Below the pieces are notes generated by a model, which saw only the letters and a list, made by a program, of their open reading frames with translations, was not told the DNA's origin and searched no databases. From contig JALGQZ010000009.1 of NCBI GenBank assembly GCA_023105745.1, positions 31,536,107 through 31,600,106 of the forward strand: 64,000 bases of DNA, written 5' to 3'. Origin of the DNA: Austropuccinia psidii. Lineage: Eukaryota; Basidiomycota; Pucciniomycetes; Pucciniales; Sphaerophragmiaceae. This document shows positions 1-10,823 of the stretch, piece after piece (the first letter of the stretch is position 1; every line of letters starts with the position of its first letter). The position numbers and the translations under genes are program-made.

Positions 1-730
1 ATAATTTGTGCCATTATACTGCTAAAAAGGCTTTTGTTTCAATGTCAATTGGTACTACTGGTAGTTGTTCAAATTGGAGTTCAAATGGTGAGAAACCAGT
101 TGTTCTTTTGGTGGAAATTCTGTCAGCCAATGTCACTAGTGGTAGATATTTCTTCCATTTTCCTCCAATTTCCCCAAACATTTTCACTAGTGCATCTTTG
201 AGTTGTTTATAGCCCCTTTGGACCATTCCTTGAGACTCTGGGTAATAGGGTGTGGTGACTCTGATTCTTTATGCTTCTTTCTTTACTGCATCTTGCAATT
301 ATTTCCCAAACTCTGGCCCTCCATCAACAGTTACTTCTTTTGGTGATCCATACCTGCATATCAATTCTGAGGTGAACCATTCTGAAACTGATTTTGCTTT
401 TAGTTTGATTAGTACAACTGTTTCTGGCCAACCTGAAAAATCATCTCTGGCCACAGCCATATATTTCCATTGTCCAGATTTGATATGGAATGCATCCATA
501 CTGACCCTCTCAAATATTGTTGATGTTGCTGTAGATTTTCCTTGTTCCCTTTGTAAGTTTTGACTTCTCTTTTGGCAGGCTAGGCAATATTAACCCATTT
601 CTTGACTGATTTCTTCATTCCTTCCCACCAAAATCTTGCTTTAATTCTTCTATAAGTTCCATTTTCCCCTTTGTGGCCCATGTCTTTATGAAGTGACTTC
701 AAAATGTAGCTTTGAGCTTCTTGACTTTAT
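1..730 (-). pseudogene. integrase of element H (degenerate, partial)
   Basis: Integrase inserts the element cDNA into the nuclear genome. The zinc-binding HHCC module is visible: an H-x4-H pair (HKDMGH) near position 670 and a CLAC pair near 580. The catalytic core starts at about 497 with SMDAFHIKSG, where the first Asp is present. The second Asp is in VDGGPEF near 310. The third catalytic residue, normally Glu in a GMVERG-type motif, is Gln (codon 218-220, MVQRG). A stop separates the parts at 299-499 and 14-226, which share one frame. With the Glu lost and the stop present, it cannot be active. The C-terminal domain lies beyond the window. Confidence 0.85.
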
Positions 731-982
731 ATCACCAATTGAGGGTTGGGGTTATTTTTTCTTTTGAGCTGGCCTTCTTCCAAGAAAAAGTTAATTGACC
801 TTCTTTTTATCCTTCTAAATTCTTCATCTTTACTTTATTGTAGTTTTTTCATTGTACTTAAGTATTCTTGCATTCTCTTCCAAAATCCTTCTTGTTTGGT
901 TGGTACTTGTATTCCTGAAAAATGGAGTGAATTTACATTCTTAGCCCCATATCCAGGGTGTGGCTTGATCAAATCTTCCTCT

Positions 983-1696
983 TCATTGAATTCTGGTGCA
1001 TCTGCATCTTCTTCTTCTGAGTTTTTTTGGTCTTCTGGATAGCCCATCTGGCATAGTGAAATTCTTCCCTGGTTTTTGTACCAAATCAAAGGAAAATAGT
1101 TGAATGAAAGCCACCCATCTTGTCATGGGGGCATTGGGTAAACAATGGGTGTTGATCATTTCAATTAAGGCCTTGGCATCAACCTGTAATTCAAAATGTT
1201 GACCCCAAAGTATTGTTTGAAGCTTCTTAAGAATCCTTGCAGCTCCACATAGTTCTAATCTTGGCTGTGAGTATTTTGATTCCAATTTTGAAAAAGTTAT
1301 TGATTCATATAATACTGGTCTGTCTTTTCCTTGTTTATCTTCTTGAGTGAGTACTGCTCCTGAAGCAATGTAGCTTGAATCTACTACAGTTCCTGCTCCT
1401 TTATCATAATCCAATTTCTTGACAGTTATTTCTTCTCCAACTGTTCTTCTGCCCTTATGGAAAGATTCTTCACATTTTTGATCCCAGTCCCAGTCAACAT
1501 CTTCTCTGGTGAGCCTTCTGAGAGGTGATGCAACTTGTGAGAAGTTTTCAATGAACATCCTTACATAGCCACAAAGTCCAGGGAAACCCCGTATTTCCTT
1601 CATGTTAAGAGGTGTTGGCCAATTTTGAATTTTGTTGATCTTTTGTTTTGAAATTGTTCTTCCTTTAAATGATACAACATGCCCTACTATATCCAA
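983..1696 (-). pseudogene. RNase H and RT thumb/connection of element H
   Basis: This 237-codon frame starts in the RT connection (DIVGHVVSFKGRTISK, then the conserved GLCGYVRMFI) and continues into RNase H, which removes the RNA template during reverse transcription. The four acidic RNase H residues can be placed: VDSSYIASGAVL, LELCG, QVDAKAL and MPDGLSR. There is a small deletion before the first Asp, at KGAGTVVDSS. A short acidic tail of the linker to integrase is read in another frame at 835-1089, so a frameshift lies near 1000. It continues the RT at 1745-2332 in a different frame. Confidence 0.85.
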
Positions 1697-1744
1697 AGCC
1701 GGTACACAGCATGCAAACTTTGATCCTGATATAGTAAGTCCTGC

Positions 1745-2332
1745 TTATTCAATCCTGAATAAAAGTCTTTCTAAGGTTATGGCATATTCCCATGTAAAAC
1801 TTCTGATGGAGGGGTTTTCTGGTAGTGTTTCTTGGTTGTAAAGTGATCTTGGTCCTTTTATTCTTCCATCATTAATTGAAATTACTACACTTTCTGGTAT
1901 TTCTCCTTGGAGTATCCAGGTCATTTGGGCTTGGTATACTGCTACTGAGTTAGTGGCTCCTTGGGGTAGTCTTTTGAGCTGCATCCTTCCAAGGGGTGTT
2001 TCAAAAGTGGTGAGGGGTCTTTTAGTGACATCTAATTCTCTTTCATCATATCCTCCCATGATGTCTCCTAGTCCATAGCATGCTCTTCCTGAAAATGCAT
2101 CTACAAATTCTTCAATGTGAGGTGGTAAGCCAGCATCCTTGATGGTGACTTTGGTGAGTTCTTGAAGGTCATGGAAAATTCTGTGTTTCCCATTTGATTT
2201 GGCCACACAAAAGATTGGGCTTGTGTATCTTGAGGTGGATTTCTCATAGAGTCCAGTCCTGATTCTTTCTCTTATTAATTCAGTAAACTGAGGTAAATTG
2301 ATTTGGGAATGGGAATTGGTTTCTTCTTCCAA
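1745..2332 (-). pseudogene. reverse transcriptase palm/fingers of element H, active site mutated
   Basis: This is an RNA-dependent DNA polymerase core. Conserved blocks are visible: FCVAKSNGKHRIFHDLQ (residues 41-57), the GLGDIMGGYDERE region near residue 90, and RLPQGATNSVAVYQ near 121-134. The catalytic xxDD box, usually F/Y-I-D-D, reads S-I-N-D at residues 152-155, so the first metal-binding Asp is Asn. That change alone should abolish polymerisation. A frameshift after FRIE at 1745 separates it from the connection/RNase H frame. Confidence 0.85.
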
Positions 2333-2780
2333 GGTTCATGAGGTATTACTGGTATCTTGCAAGGTTTTCCATATGAGTGTTTGAGTAATCCTCTTTCTTC
2401 TTCACAGAAAGCTATTGCTTTTTCCCTCAAGGTAATAAAATTTCTGAGTAAATTGATTTCTTCATTTGATAACATTTCTGGTGGGCCAAAATGGACTGCT
2501 TGCAGTCTTTCATGGGTGACCTTGAATGTTTCTTGAAATATAGGTGGGTTGGACAAAGGTGGTCATTCCAAAGGTGGCTTAAGGTCTTGACGCATTGGCT
2601 CATTGACTGTTCTCACCTTCTTCAGGACTGATTTATATTTGGCTGCTAAAATTTGGTATTCCATCTTCAATTAGTTATTTTGTCTTCTCTTCTTTCTTTT
2701 AATTCTTTCTAAGAATTTGCTAGTCTGCTGAAATATTGAGGTCTTCACAATTATTTTTTCTTCTTTCTTCCATAAAAAAT
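2275..2780 (-). pseudogene. N-terminal Pol segment of element H
   Basis: The 93-codon frame at 2275-2556 contains LLRNFITLREKAIAF and IPVIPHEPWKKKPIPIP, the region just before the RT fingers in this gypsy group. Reading further upstream in the same frame, a TGA near 2571 is followed by codons starting MEYQILAAKYKSV near 2665. A TAA precedes that, and then lysine-rich codons run to about 2780. I therefore take the coding trace of this pol half to end near 2780, where the hairpin-motif DNA begins. The frame overlaps the RT frame by 58 bp, which marks a frameshift. Confidence 0.6.
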
Positions 2781-3128
2781 GTAGTTTAAGGTCATACAGG
2801 ACCTACAACTAGGTGTGTAATGCCTGTATATTAGGCATACAAGTCCTGCAGTTTAAGTCATGGAAGGACCTCCTGGCCTGATCTAAGGGCTTATCTTGAT
2901 TCTTGAGCTCCTTTGGGCTTGATTTTGGATTTCACTTGACTCTTGTTTTATTCTTCAATCTTCATGATTCCCGCTTGATGCAAGATTCTTCTGGTTGTTT
3001 TATTTCTTGATAAGAAATTTTCTTGTCTTAATTGATGGCTTGGGACTCCACTTTGTTCATTCTGGTCAATTTGATAATTCCAAACACCTGTGAAACCCCT
3101 TGCTTCTGTTACACAAAGGGAGCAGTTT
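2781..3128. repeat. left edge of the dispersed hairpin-motif region
   Basis: This is non-coding. It contains copies of the motif that recurs across 2.8-25 kb: GGTCATACAGGACC near 2790, CAGTTTAAGTCATGGAAGGA near 2850, and half a motif (GGGAGCAGTTT) ending at 3128, where solo LTR F is inserted. The other half of that copy resumes at 5155. Confidence 0.5.
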
Positions 3129-5154
3129 TGTAAGGTTTGACTATGAAACAATAAGTAAAAATTACTAATTTATTACTTATTGTACTCTGAATGTCCTTAT
3201 GAATTGAATAAATAAGATTAAAAATATAATAATAATAAATAATTATTATTATTATGGCGTAAAATAATTATATTATTAAATAAATATAATAATATAATTT
3301 ATATTATGAAAATATAATATAATAAATAAATATATTAATATAAAATAATTAATATATTTAAAAAGCTCTTTATTATTGTTACCAACAAATAATAAAGGCG
3401 TAAAAAATTGCTTTTTATTAATAAAAAACAATTAATAACAATAATATTACTAATATTAAAGTTATGAATTAATATAAATACTATTTATATTAATTAAAGA
3501 ATTATTAAGAGAGTAATAATAGAGAAATTATTATAATAAGAGAAAATAACCTACTTTTAACACTTAATATAATAATTTCGAAATATTTTACGCCAAAAAA
3601 TATAAATACAACTTTTTCAAATTGTATTTACAATAAAAATAAAGAAAATTACAAATTATTCTGGATTTTAACGTGGAAATGAGTTTTTAAAGAGATTTTT
3701 AGCAAAAACAATTAAATAAATGATTTAATCACGTCAAAATAGATGATTACAACAAGGTGGTCTTTGGTCATTAATAATATAATAGTTTTATATATAAAGA
3801 ATAATGAAATTACCTTTGATTTAATTGATTTAATGTTTTTGATGCGTCTGAGGGGAAAATAGAGTAAAAAGAGCTCTATTTATAGTAAATACCTCCCTCC
3901 TAGAGTCCAACAGGCTTCTAGTAGACGTGTACTGATCATACCCACTGGAATTGATCAATATTTTAAGGTTTGGAGATGATTACATCATTATCAAACCATA
4001 TTACATCATTATTACACCATTATTTAGAGTTATCACTATAACTCTAAGTTTGATGACATCAGAGGCTTGGCAGAACCCCAAATTTCGTGGATTTTATTAG
4101 TTTTAATCATAAACTAATAGTATTCACCAATTTTATCACTCTTAAGACTGTTAAACTTAAATTAAGGTTACTGTGAGTGATCATAACTGCTCAAATTAAG
4201 CTCAAACTTTGATCCTCAATAACTTGAAAGCTTTACACGCTAAAGCAATTCAGAGAGTGAATTCCGATAGCCTGGCATAGCCTCATTATGCTGTCAAGAG
4301 CTTTTTATTACATCATCAAAACTCTAATTTTGATGATTTTTCTTGTAACTCATCTTTTCTGTCGAAATTCAATATTTTAAGCTTCAAACCTTGATTTCAG
4401 GGGGTTATACCCTGAATTTAATAATAAAAATTACATCATTCTTCACGAATGAACTAGTAGAATCCAACTGTATACTTTTTTCTAAGTTTGGAACAGTTTC
4501 ACAACAAAGTGGTCAACAGCTCTGTTGATTTTTATCAATATTTCATCATAGGTTTTAACCTTGTTTATAATTTGTAAAATAAAGTTCATATCTGTGTTCT
4601 TACAGCAATTACATGGTAACTTTTTTTTTGGTTCATTATTCTATCATGTATAGTTTAGGAGATATTAGCTATGATCCTTGAATATATGCGTTGACCAAAA
4701 AAGTGCATATATTCAGGTTAATTCCTTAAGTATTAACTTTGGAAATTAGCTTATTAATTGTTTTACGTGTGGATTTTCGTGGGGAAGTCACTGGTACAAT
4801 TTATTTCACATGTTGGTTCATTAGTTCTTGAGATAAATAAGGTTTTATGGTTTTTATAAGGTATTATACCTTATAATTCATTAAATATTGACTTTACAGA
4901 TATGCCATAAAAATGGTATATGTGTATTTTACCATGGGGAATCCAATGGTATAATTTATTTTGCATGTTGATTCATTGGTTTTTAAGTCAAATCAATTTT
5001 TGTACCAATTTATGGTATTTTTTGTATATTTAAGTAATTATTTTTAATGTATAATTATTCTAAGTAATTTTAATATAATTATATTAAAGGTATAATTATT
5101 CTGAGTCTTTTTTGTGACCTTATTGGGTATGTGGTCATATCTCAAAGGCTCACA
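3129..5154 (-). repeat. solo LTR F (about 2.03 kb)
   Basis: On the plus strand it begins TGTAAGGTTTGACTATG and ends CTCAAAGGCTCACA, the same ends as the LTRs of A-E. The flanking pentamers are AGTTT (3124-3128) and AGTCT (5155-5159), a 5-bp target duplication with one transition. No internal gypsy sequence adjoins it, so it is a solo LTR left by LTR-LTR recombination. The body differs from the other LTRs and is very AT-rich. By the convention that LTRs read TG...CA with a TATA box upstream of R, it is in minus orientation, since TATAAATA lies on the minus strand. Confidence 0.8.
3877..3884 (-). promoter_or_regulatory. TATA box of solo LTR F
   Basis: TATAAATA on the minus strand is followed by AGAGCTC, near the middle of the LTR where the U3/R boundary is expected. 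Confidence 0.5.
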
Positions 5155-7321
5155 AGTCTATTGTCATGCTCAGGACAAAAATGGTCCTTCAGCATTCCTC
5201 CTGACTAAGCCAATCCCCTCCAGCTTCTTGGCTGTTATTTTCTATAAGTTTCCCTGCCCAAGTCTACAGGGGAAGCAGTTTAGTGTAATGCTGAGGTCCT
5301 TCTGAGTATTCAAGCTTCTTTAAAATCCTAAGGCCAATTTGAGTTGAGTTTTTTACATTGTCTTGTTGGTCCATCATGTTGAGTGAGTCCTGAGTCAATA
5401 ATTAATCCAGTGAGTCATCCTTCAGTCCATAAATCCTGGCCAGTGATTCTTGAATTCCAAATGAGCTCCAATCCAGAATCAAAGAAATGGCCAAGGTCTT
5501 GTGTTGTCCAAAGGTCAATCCATAAGTAAATTCTTCCTTTCTTCATAATTAATCTTCATCTTTTTCACTATTCTGCATAATTTTCCTATGATAAGTTGTT
5601 TCCCAATTCTCTTGCTATTTCTTCAAAATAATTTATGTCCTTTTGTTTTTTTGTATTCCTGAATTACACCTGTCATAAAGAAATGAAAAATGAAAAAACT
5701 ATAATGATAAGATGATTTATAATTTCTTTTTGATATTGATTGATTGATTTGTTTTTTTTAATAATATTTTTTGGATGAGGGCCCCCCTCTCCATTTAAAA
5801 ATCTTGAGTTGGTTTTCAAATTTTGAAGAGGATATGTTCTCATTCCCCCAAAACTTCCATTATAAAGGATAGTGTAAAAAATAAGTTTACCCACCCCTTA
5901 TTTTGATAGTGATTTTGATGAGAATAAATAATAATACAGTGAATTCATATAGTTCCTTTGTTAAACTGAACTGAATAGTATTTTTTTTGTTTGATTTTAA
6001 GTATAAAATAACCTAAAAATTGATATATCTCAGTAAAAATCACCCTTTGAAAGAAATGATCCTGAATCACAATCAAGGTCATGGAGCTGTTTGGTTAAAG
6101 GTAGTAATTTGTTCCAGTCAGTAAAAATTGGTTCTCTTGAAGCATTTATAGTTAATATGAAATAATTGAACTATCATGATTTGATTCCTTTAATCATATA
6201 ATGACCCTTATGATGCCACAACCCTTCCTTTTGGAATCATCATTGTGACTCAGACTTCATTTCTAACCCATTCCATTTATGGTTCAGATTTTCTGTTACC
6301 CATAAATGCATTTGAGTTGTTAAAAAAATTTAAAAGTGAAAAGTAAATATTTGTAAAATTTTAAAAAACTCTTCTTTTTTTTTGAGGGGCTTTTTAAATT
6401 CCTTTTGAAAAAAAATAGCACATTGAGGTGTTATGAATATGTAAATTTCCCAAATTATGTCATCAATTTATGAGTTTCTAATATAAGTAGCTCCTTCAGA
6501 GTTCAATTAATTCCTTCATGGCCCAAATACGTCTTTCTTTCAAAAAAGTTCCAATTCCTTTCTTGTAATTCAAGAAATATTTTAAATGAATTGATTGTTC
6601 TAATCAATTAGTTGGTGTAGATTTTTTTTTGATTATTATTTTTGAGTTGAAAAGTTAAGCCAATTTAATGGCTCTTGTTGTAATAGTAGGAGAAGTATAA
6701 TAAAGAGAATAAATAAATGGAATATTCTTGAGATCATGAATGGGATATTCCCCTAAGTCTTAGTGAAAATGAATAAATAAATTCAAAAAAGAAATAAAAG
6801 AAATATGTTCAAAAGGTTCAAGTCAGTACATATTTCTAATACCTGTTTATAATGACATAAAATAAGGAAGTACAAAAAGAAATGAAACCTTAGGTAGTCT
6901 ATAGTCTTGCCTAGGACTTATCCTCCTTTGATATTTTCTTGTTTTCTTTAAATAGGAAGTTTATGGTATTGCCAAGGACTATTGGTTGATTGTTTTTTAT
7001 TTGGAGTCCATGTTGAGAATTTTTAGTGGTGGGCAGTTTATGGTATTGCCAAGGACCATTGGTTACTTTTTTTATTATTTTATATTACTTTTTGATACTT
7101 TGGGTGATTTATTGTTGATATTTGAAAGGGAAATTTATAGTCTTTCCAAGGACCATATCTTGTGTCCAGGCACCTGATTGTTGCACTTGGGGTTGCATGG
7201 CATTTGAGTTATCTTCAAAGCCAAGTTGTAAATTGAATTCAACATTTTATAGTCTTTTTGAGGACTCTTTTTCACTTTACAAGTACTTTTGCGCCTATAA
7301 AATAAGAGAAATATTTTCATG
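5155..7321. repeat. non-coding DNA with dispersed hairpin motifs, left of element A
   Basis: I find no gene here. Degenerate copies of an AGTTTAnnGyCnTGCnnAGG-type motif appear near 5156, 5276, 6895, 6958, 7033, 7134 and 7243. Two adjacent ones (6958 and 7033) share TTTATGGTATTGCCAAGGAC almost exactly. The stretch between about 5.4 and 6.9 kb is AT-rich with only weak motif traces. The array is interrupted at 7322 by element A and resumes at 17411. Confidence 0.5.
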
Positions 7322-7326
7322 ATGAA

Positions 7327-9150
7327 TGTAAGGTGTGGATATGAAACTTTGATTAAAAATCAAGTACTTTTCCTGTCTTCAAGATTTGTATAAGGTAAAA
7401 ATCAATTAAAAATTGTAATAGATATTATTTTTAAGAAAGAACACGCCAAATTTATTGTTTATAACTTTATTAGTATAAAACAATGATATTATAAAGATTT
7501 ATTGTTTTACCAACAATAAAAATTTATCCAAAAATACTCTACAAGAGATATTTAAGGCTACAAAAGAAATTTCTTCAAGAGCGATTTCAATTGGAATTAA
7601 TTGAGCAAAGAACTGCAAGAAATTAATTAAAGAACAAAGTCTTTAAAAATAATATTAAAGAGAATACACGCCCAAAAGTGACCAGAGTGAATTTGGAAAC
7701 AAAGTGACGAAGTTTACCGTGATGAAAGATGCTTTAATTCACTTTTGGGGTGGTTCAGGGGTAAAAATGAATATAAGAGTTACAAAAAATGATTATAATG
7801 ATTTTTTCACGTGGTTAAAAGTTTTAAAATGATCTAATAAAGGTGGTTTGAATCTCTTATTTATTGGTTTAACAATGTTTAAACTAATTATAAAAGGAAA
7901 AGATTCTAACATGAAGAGAAAAGTGGGGCAAAGAAGACATTCTTTTATAGCCATCAATTCTCTTACTTCAAAAGTAAAATTTCCTCTTGTCAGTCGTGAA
8001 AAACAGTCTGGCAACAGAAAAGCCAATTATGGCATCATTGAACCCTGGTTTAGACCAAAAAGGGCTGGTTTAAGCCATTTTTAGCCATTTTAGACCCTTA
8101 AATCAACCATTACTATAGCAATACCTGGTCTAGAGCCTTCAAAACACGTCAGAATGTGTGTAAGAGACGTAGAAACCAGTTAAAACTGTTTTTACTATGA
8201 TTGTTTTATCTTAAGGGTAGTTTTACCCTCTTGGAAACAGCTAAACCTACCACAGTTGGTATCAAAACCTCATCATCAATTGAGTACACAGACCCTGTAA
8301 CTCAATTCCAGGCAAAAGGTGATGAACTTTGGTGTGAATTTTGACATCCCACACCTGTCAGCAAGGATTTTGGGGGTCTAGCTCCCCCTTAGAGCTGGAG
8401 TTCCTTTTCCCCCCCAAATTTAATCTTTCCAATTTATTTTTCCTTTAATGCCTCATCATGTATTATACTTATAATTTACATATGTAATTCAATTCAATTG
8501 TACAGTATAATACAGTAATAATTGACACCTCATATGTAAATCAAAGTTCACTTATGTAATACACGCGCACATTTTGACATTTCAATTCAATTCAATTGAA
8601 AATACTTCAATTCCTCATAACTTCTAAACTAAACACAACACCTCAATTTTAACACAAAAATTGATGGTTAACACCACATGTGGTGTGAATTAAATTGAGA
8701 TTTTGAGTATTTTCAGCTTTTGTATTGTAAATACTAAAAACTTAATTTAAGCTTATTTAGAGTCGAGTTACAAGAATTTCACTCAGAGGTGACCCCACCA
8801 GATTTTTTATGAGGAATCCAATGGTGAAATAATTTTTTATGTTTATTTATTGGATAAAAAGTTATAATAATTTTTGTTTAACTTTTTTCCAAATTTATTT
8901 AATTTTTTACAATTTTGTTAAAAATTCATTTTTACTTAATTTTTTCAAGTATAAATGTAATTTTATAATTCCAAAATTTAATGTAATTTTAATTTTAAAT
9001 TTTAATTAAATTTTTTATTTTGAATATAATTTTATATTCATATTTTAATTTTTATTTTAATAATATAAATAAATTTATTTTATTTATATTTATATGTTAA
9101 GTTTGTATTTGTGGTCTTTTGGGTATATGAAATTACCTGTAAGGCTCACA
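7327..9150 (-). repeat. 3' LTR of element A
   Basis: It starts TGTAAGGTGTGGATATG on the plus strand and ends TCTAAGGCTCACA-like at 9150 (here CTGTAAGGCTCACA), 1824 bp. It abuts the polypurine tract on its internal side. Confidence 0.92.
7942..7949 (-). promoter_or_regulatory. TATA box in 3' LTR of A
   Basis: TATAAAAG on the minus strand lies in the context GGCTATAAAAGAATGTC. The same context is kept in all six LTRs of A, B and D. Confidence 0.6.
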
Positions 9151-9169
9151 TTCCCTCCCTCTAAAAAGG
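9151..9169 (-). promoter_or_regulatory. polypurine tract of element A
   Basis: The minus strand reads a purine-rich run (TTTTTAGAGGGAGGGAA) immediately before the TGTGAGCC of the 3' LTR. This is the usual primer for plus-strand synthesis. Confidence 0.75.
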
Positions 9170-9173
9170 AATA

Positions 9174-9773
9174 TTACATTGTAATATTGGTGTTTCTAGT
9201 GTGTCTGAATCTCCTGAGGGGTTTGGTAGCTTCTGGTATTTCTTTTTCTTCTAACCATTCAACTTCACAAGTTGGGTCACTGTACCTAACAAGGTATTCC
9301 CTTACTTTCTTGGTTCTTAATCTCCTTTCTTTAAGAACTTTGATAATTTTCTTAGTACTAGATGTCTCAATAGAAGGTATATCTTGGGGAATGTTATTCC
9401 TCAAGGGAAATTTCTCAGCATCACTAGACTTATATGGCTTTATCAAGCTCACTTGGAATGTAGGATGCTTATTGCTAAGTTCTTCAGATAACTCTACTTC
9501 AACAGCATTTTCTCTATGGAGGGCCTTAATCACAAAAGGTCCTGCAAAGGAGTCTTTCAACTTTTTACATCCTTTGATGTTATTGAAGTTAGTGGTGGAT
9601 ACAAGAACTAGGTCCCCCACTTTGAAATCTGGAGTTGCATGTGATTTATCGCATTTGTCTTTAGCATATGCAAAAGAGTCCTCCATGCACCTTACTGCAT
9701 GCTTTCTAGCTTTGTCTAGCATTCCTTTGAAGCTAGCCGCTGTGGGATGTATTTCAATTAAGTCTTTCCTCAA
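9174..9773 (-). pseudogene. integrase C-terminus with chromodomain-like tail, element A
   Basis: This 199-codon frame continues the integrase. It contains the GPF/Y-like module (FKVGDLVLVSTTNFNNIKG, DSFAGPFVI) and then a tail with VREYLVRYSDP and EVEWLEEKEIP. The aromatic-LV-aromatic and acidic-EWL pattern is that of chromodomains in fungal chromoviruses, which are known to direct integration to particular chromatin. It ends about 20 bp before the polypurine tract. A stop or frameshift separates it from the catalytic core at 9798-10322, which is in the same frame. Confidence 0.8.
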
Positions 9774-9797
9774 GGAATCTTGGGGTAACTTGGGGTT

Positions 9798-10322
9798 CTA
9801 TACTTTTTCTAGAATAGCAGGAGTTTGATTGGTACTGGAATGGATTGATGTTTTATATGCTAATTCCAGTGCTGGCAACAGAGTACACCAATCATGGGTA
9901 AACACATCACAATCTTTGAATTCAAGGCCATATGCACAAAATCTTCGGACCATGTCCTCTAAAGTTTGGATCATACTTTCAGCCAGGCCATCAGTTTGTG
10001 GGTGGTAGGCTGTAGAGAAAGATAGTTTAGTGCCAAATAATTGGTGAAGATTTGTCCATAGTGCTGAAGTGAATTTGGGATCCCTATCACCAATGATATT
10101 TGTAAATATCCCAGTCCATGACACTACTCTATTCAATATCAGAAGAGCTGTATCCATGGCTGTATCATCTTTGTGACATGGTAAAAAGATTGGAGTTTTA
10201 CTGAATCTGTCCACAATTAACAGGGAAGCATTATAGCTTCTGTCACCTCCTGGTGGTAGGCCGGTTACCCAGTCCATATGGAGAATTTCCCAAGGTCCGT
10301 TTGGTTCTTGGATTTGAATCAT
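9798..10322 (-). pseudogene. integrase catalytic core, element A
   Basis: The DD35E triad is complete: Asp in [12 protein letters not shown], Asp in [12 protein letters not shown] and Glu in [13 protein letters not shown]. The frame is broken on both sides, so the protein cannot be made whole from this copy. Confidence 0.85.
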
Positions 10323-10368
10323 ATTTCCAAGTCTCTTGCCAGTGGATTTATTTGCCTTTTGGCATCTG

Positions 10369-10791
10369 TCACAGGTTTTGCAATACTATGCAACATCCTT
10401 CTGCCACATTGGCCACCATATGCAGGTCTTTACTTTTTTCTCTTGTTCTGTCTTCAGACAGATGTCCTGAAAAGGGACTATCATGGCATTCTTTCAGTAC
10501 AAGATTGATTAATGACCTGTCTACAACTGTCATGACACATGTGGGCTTGGTTCTGTGGTAAATTATACCATCCAGTAGGTGAAATATTGCTTTATCATAA
10601 GATTTTCTCAATACATAATCCAAGGCATGTATTCGAGAGTTGTCTTTACAGTCTTTGTTAAGTAATTGGCATAAGATGCTACAATTCTTATCTTGAGTGT
10701 AACTACTTCTGACTTCTTCAAAGAAGGTGGTGTTCAAGTCTGTAACACTTATTCCTTCTATTGGAATTTGTAGTAAAGCTTCTTCTGGCAC
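10369..10791 (-). pseudogene. RNase H-integrase linker and HHCC zinc module, element A
   Basis: The frame contains [19 protein letters not shown], the linker after RNase H, then [16 protein letters not shown] with the two His of the integrase zinc finger. After REKS the frame drifts from the family sequence, so a frameshift lies near 10430. The Cys pair falls in another frame. Confidence 0.75.
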
Positions 10792-10823
10792 ATAAGCAGG
10801 ATTATCAATATTTTTGGTAATGG

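Larger units (their letters stand above)
1..2780 (-). mobile_element. Ty3/gypsy element H, pol half, cut by the window edge
   Basis: On the minus strand this stretch reads, from right to left, the N-terminal part of Pol, reverse transcriptase, RNase H and integrase. The integrase runs off the left edge. The order is that of Ty3/gypsy elements, with integrase after RNase H. This pol differs in sequence from the A/B/D/E family in the same window. It carries several stops and frameshifts and two lost catalytic residues, so it is dead. I infer that it belongs with the gag-protease half at 25.5-29.5 kb, because both have the same strand and their families look alike to me. About 22.7 kb of repeats and later insertions separate the two halves. 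Confidence 0.85.

Noticed and set aside
2948..3151. 67-codon minus-strand frame
   Set aside because: It straddles the border of solo LTR F and hairpin-motif DNA, with no recognisable feature.
5114..5305. 63-codon plus-strand frame
   Set aside because: It begins inside the end of solo LTR F and runs into hairpin-motif DNA, with no coding signal.
9094..9828. 244-codon plus-strand frame
   Set aside because: It mirrors the integrase C-terminus of element A. Similar antisense frames occur at 38096-38482 and 51268-51552 opposite the same domain, so it is a codon-composition shadow.
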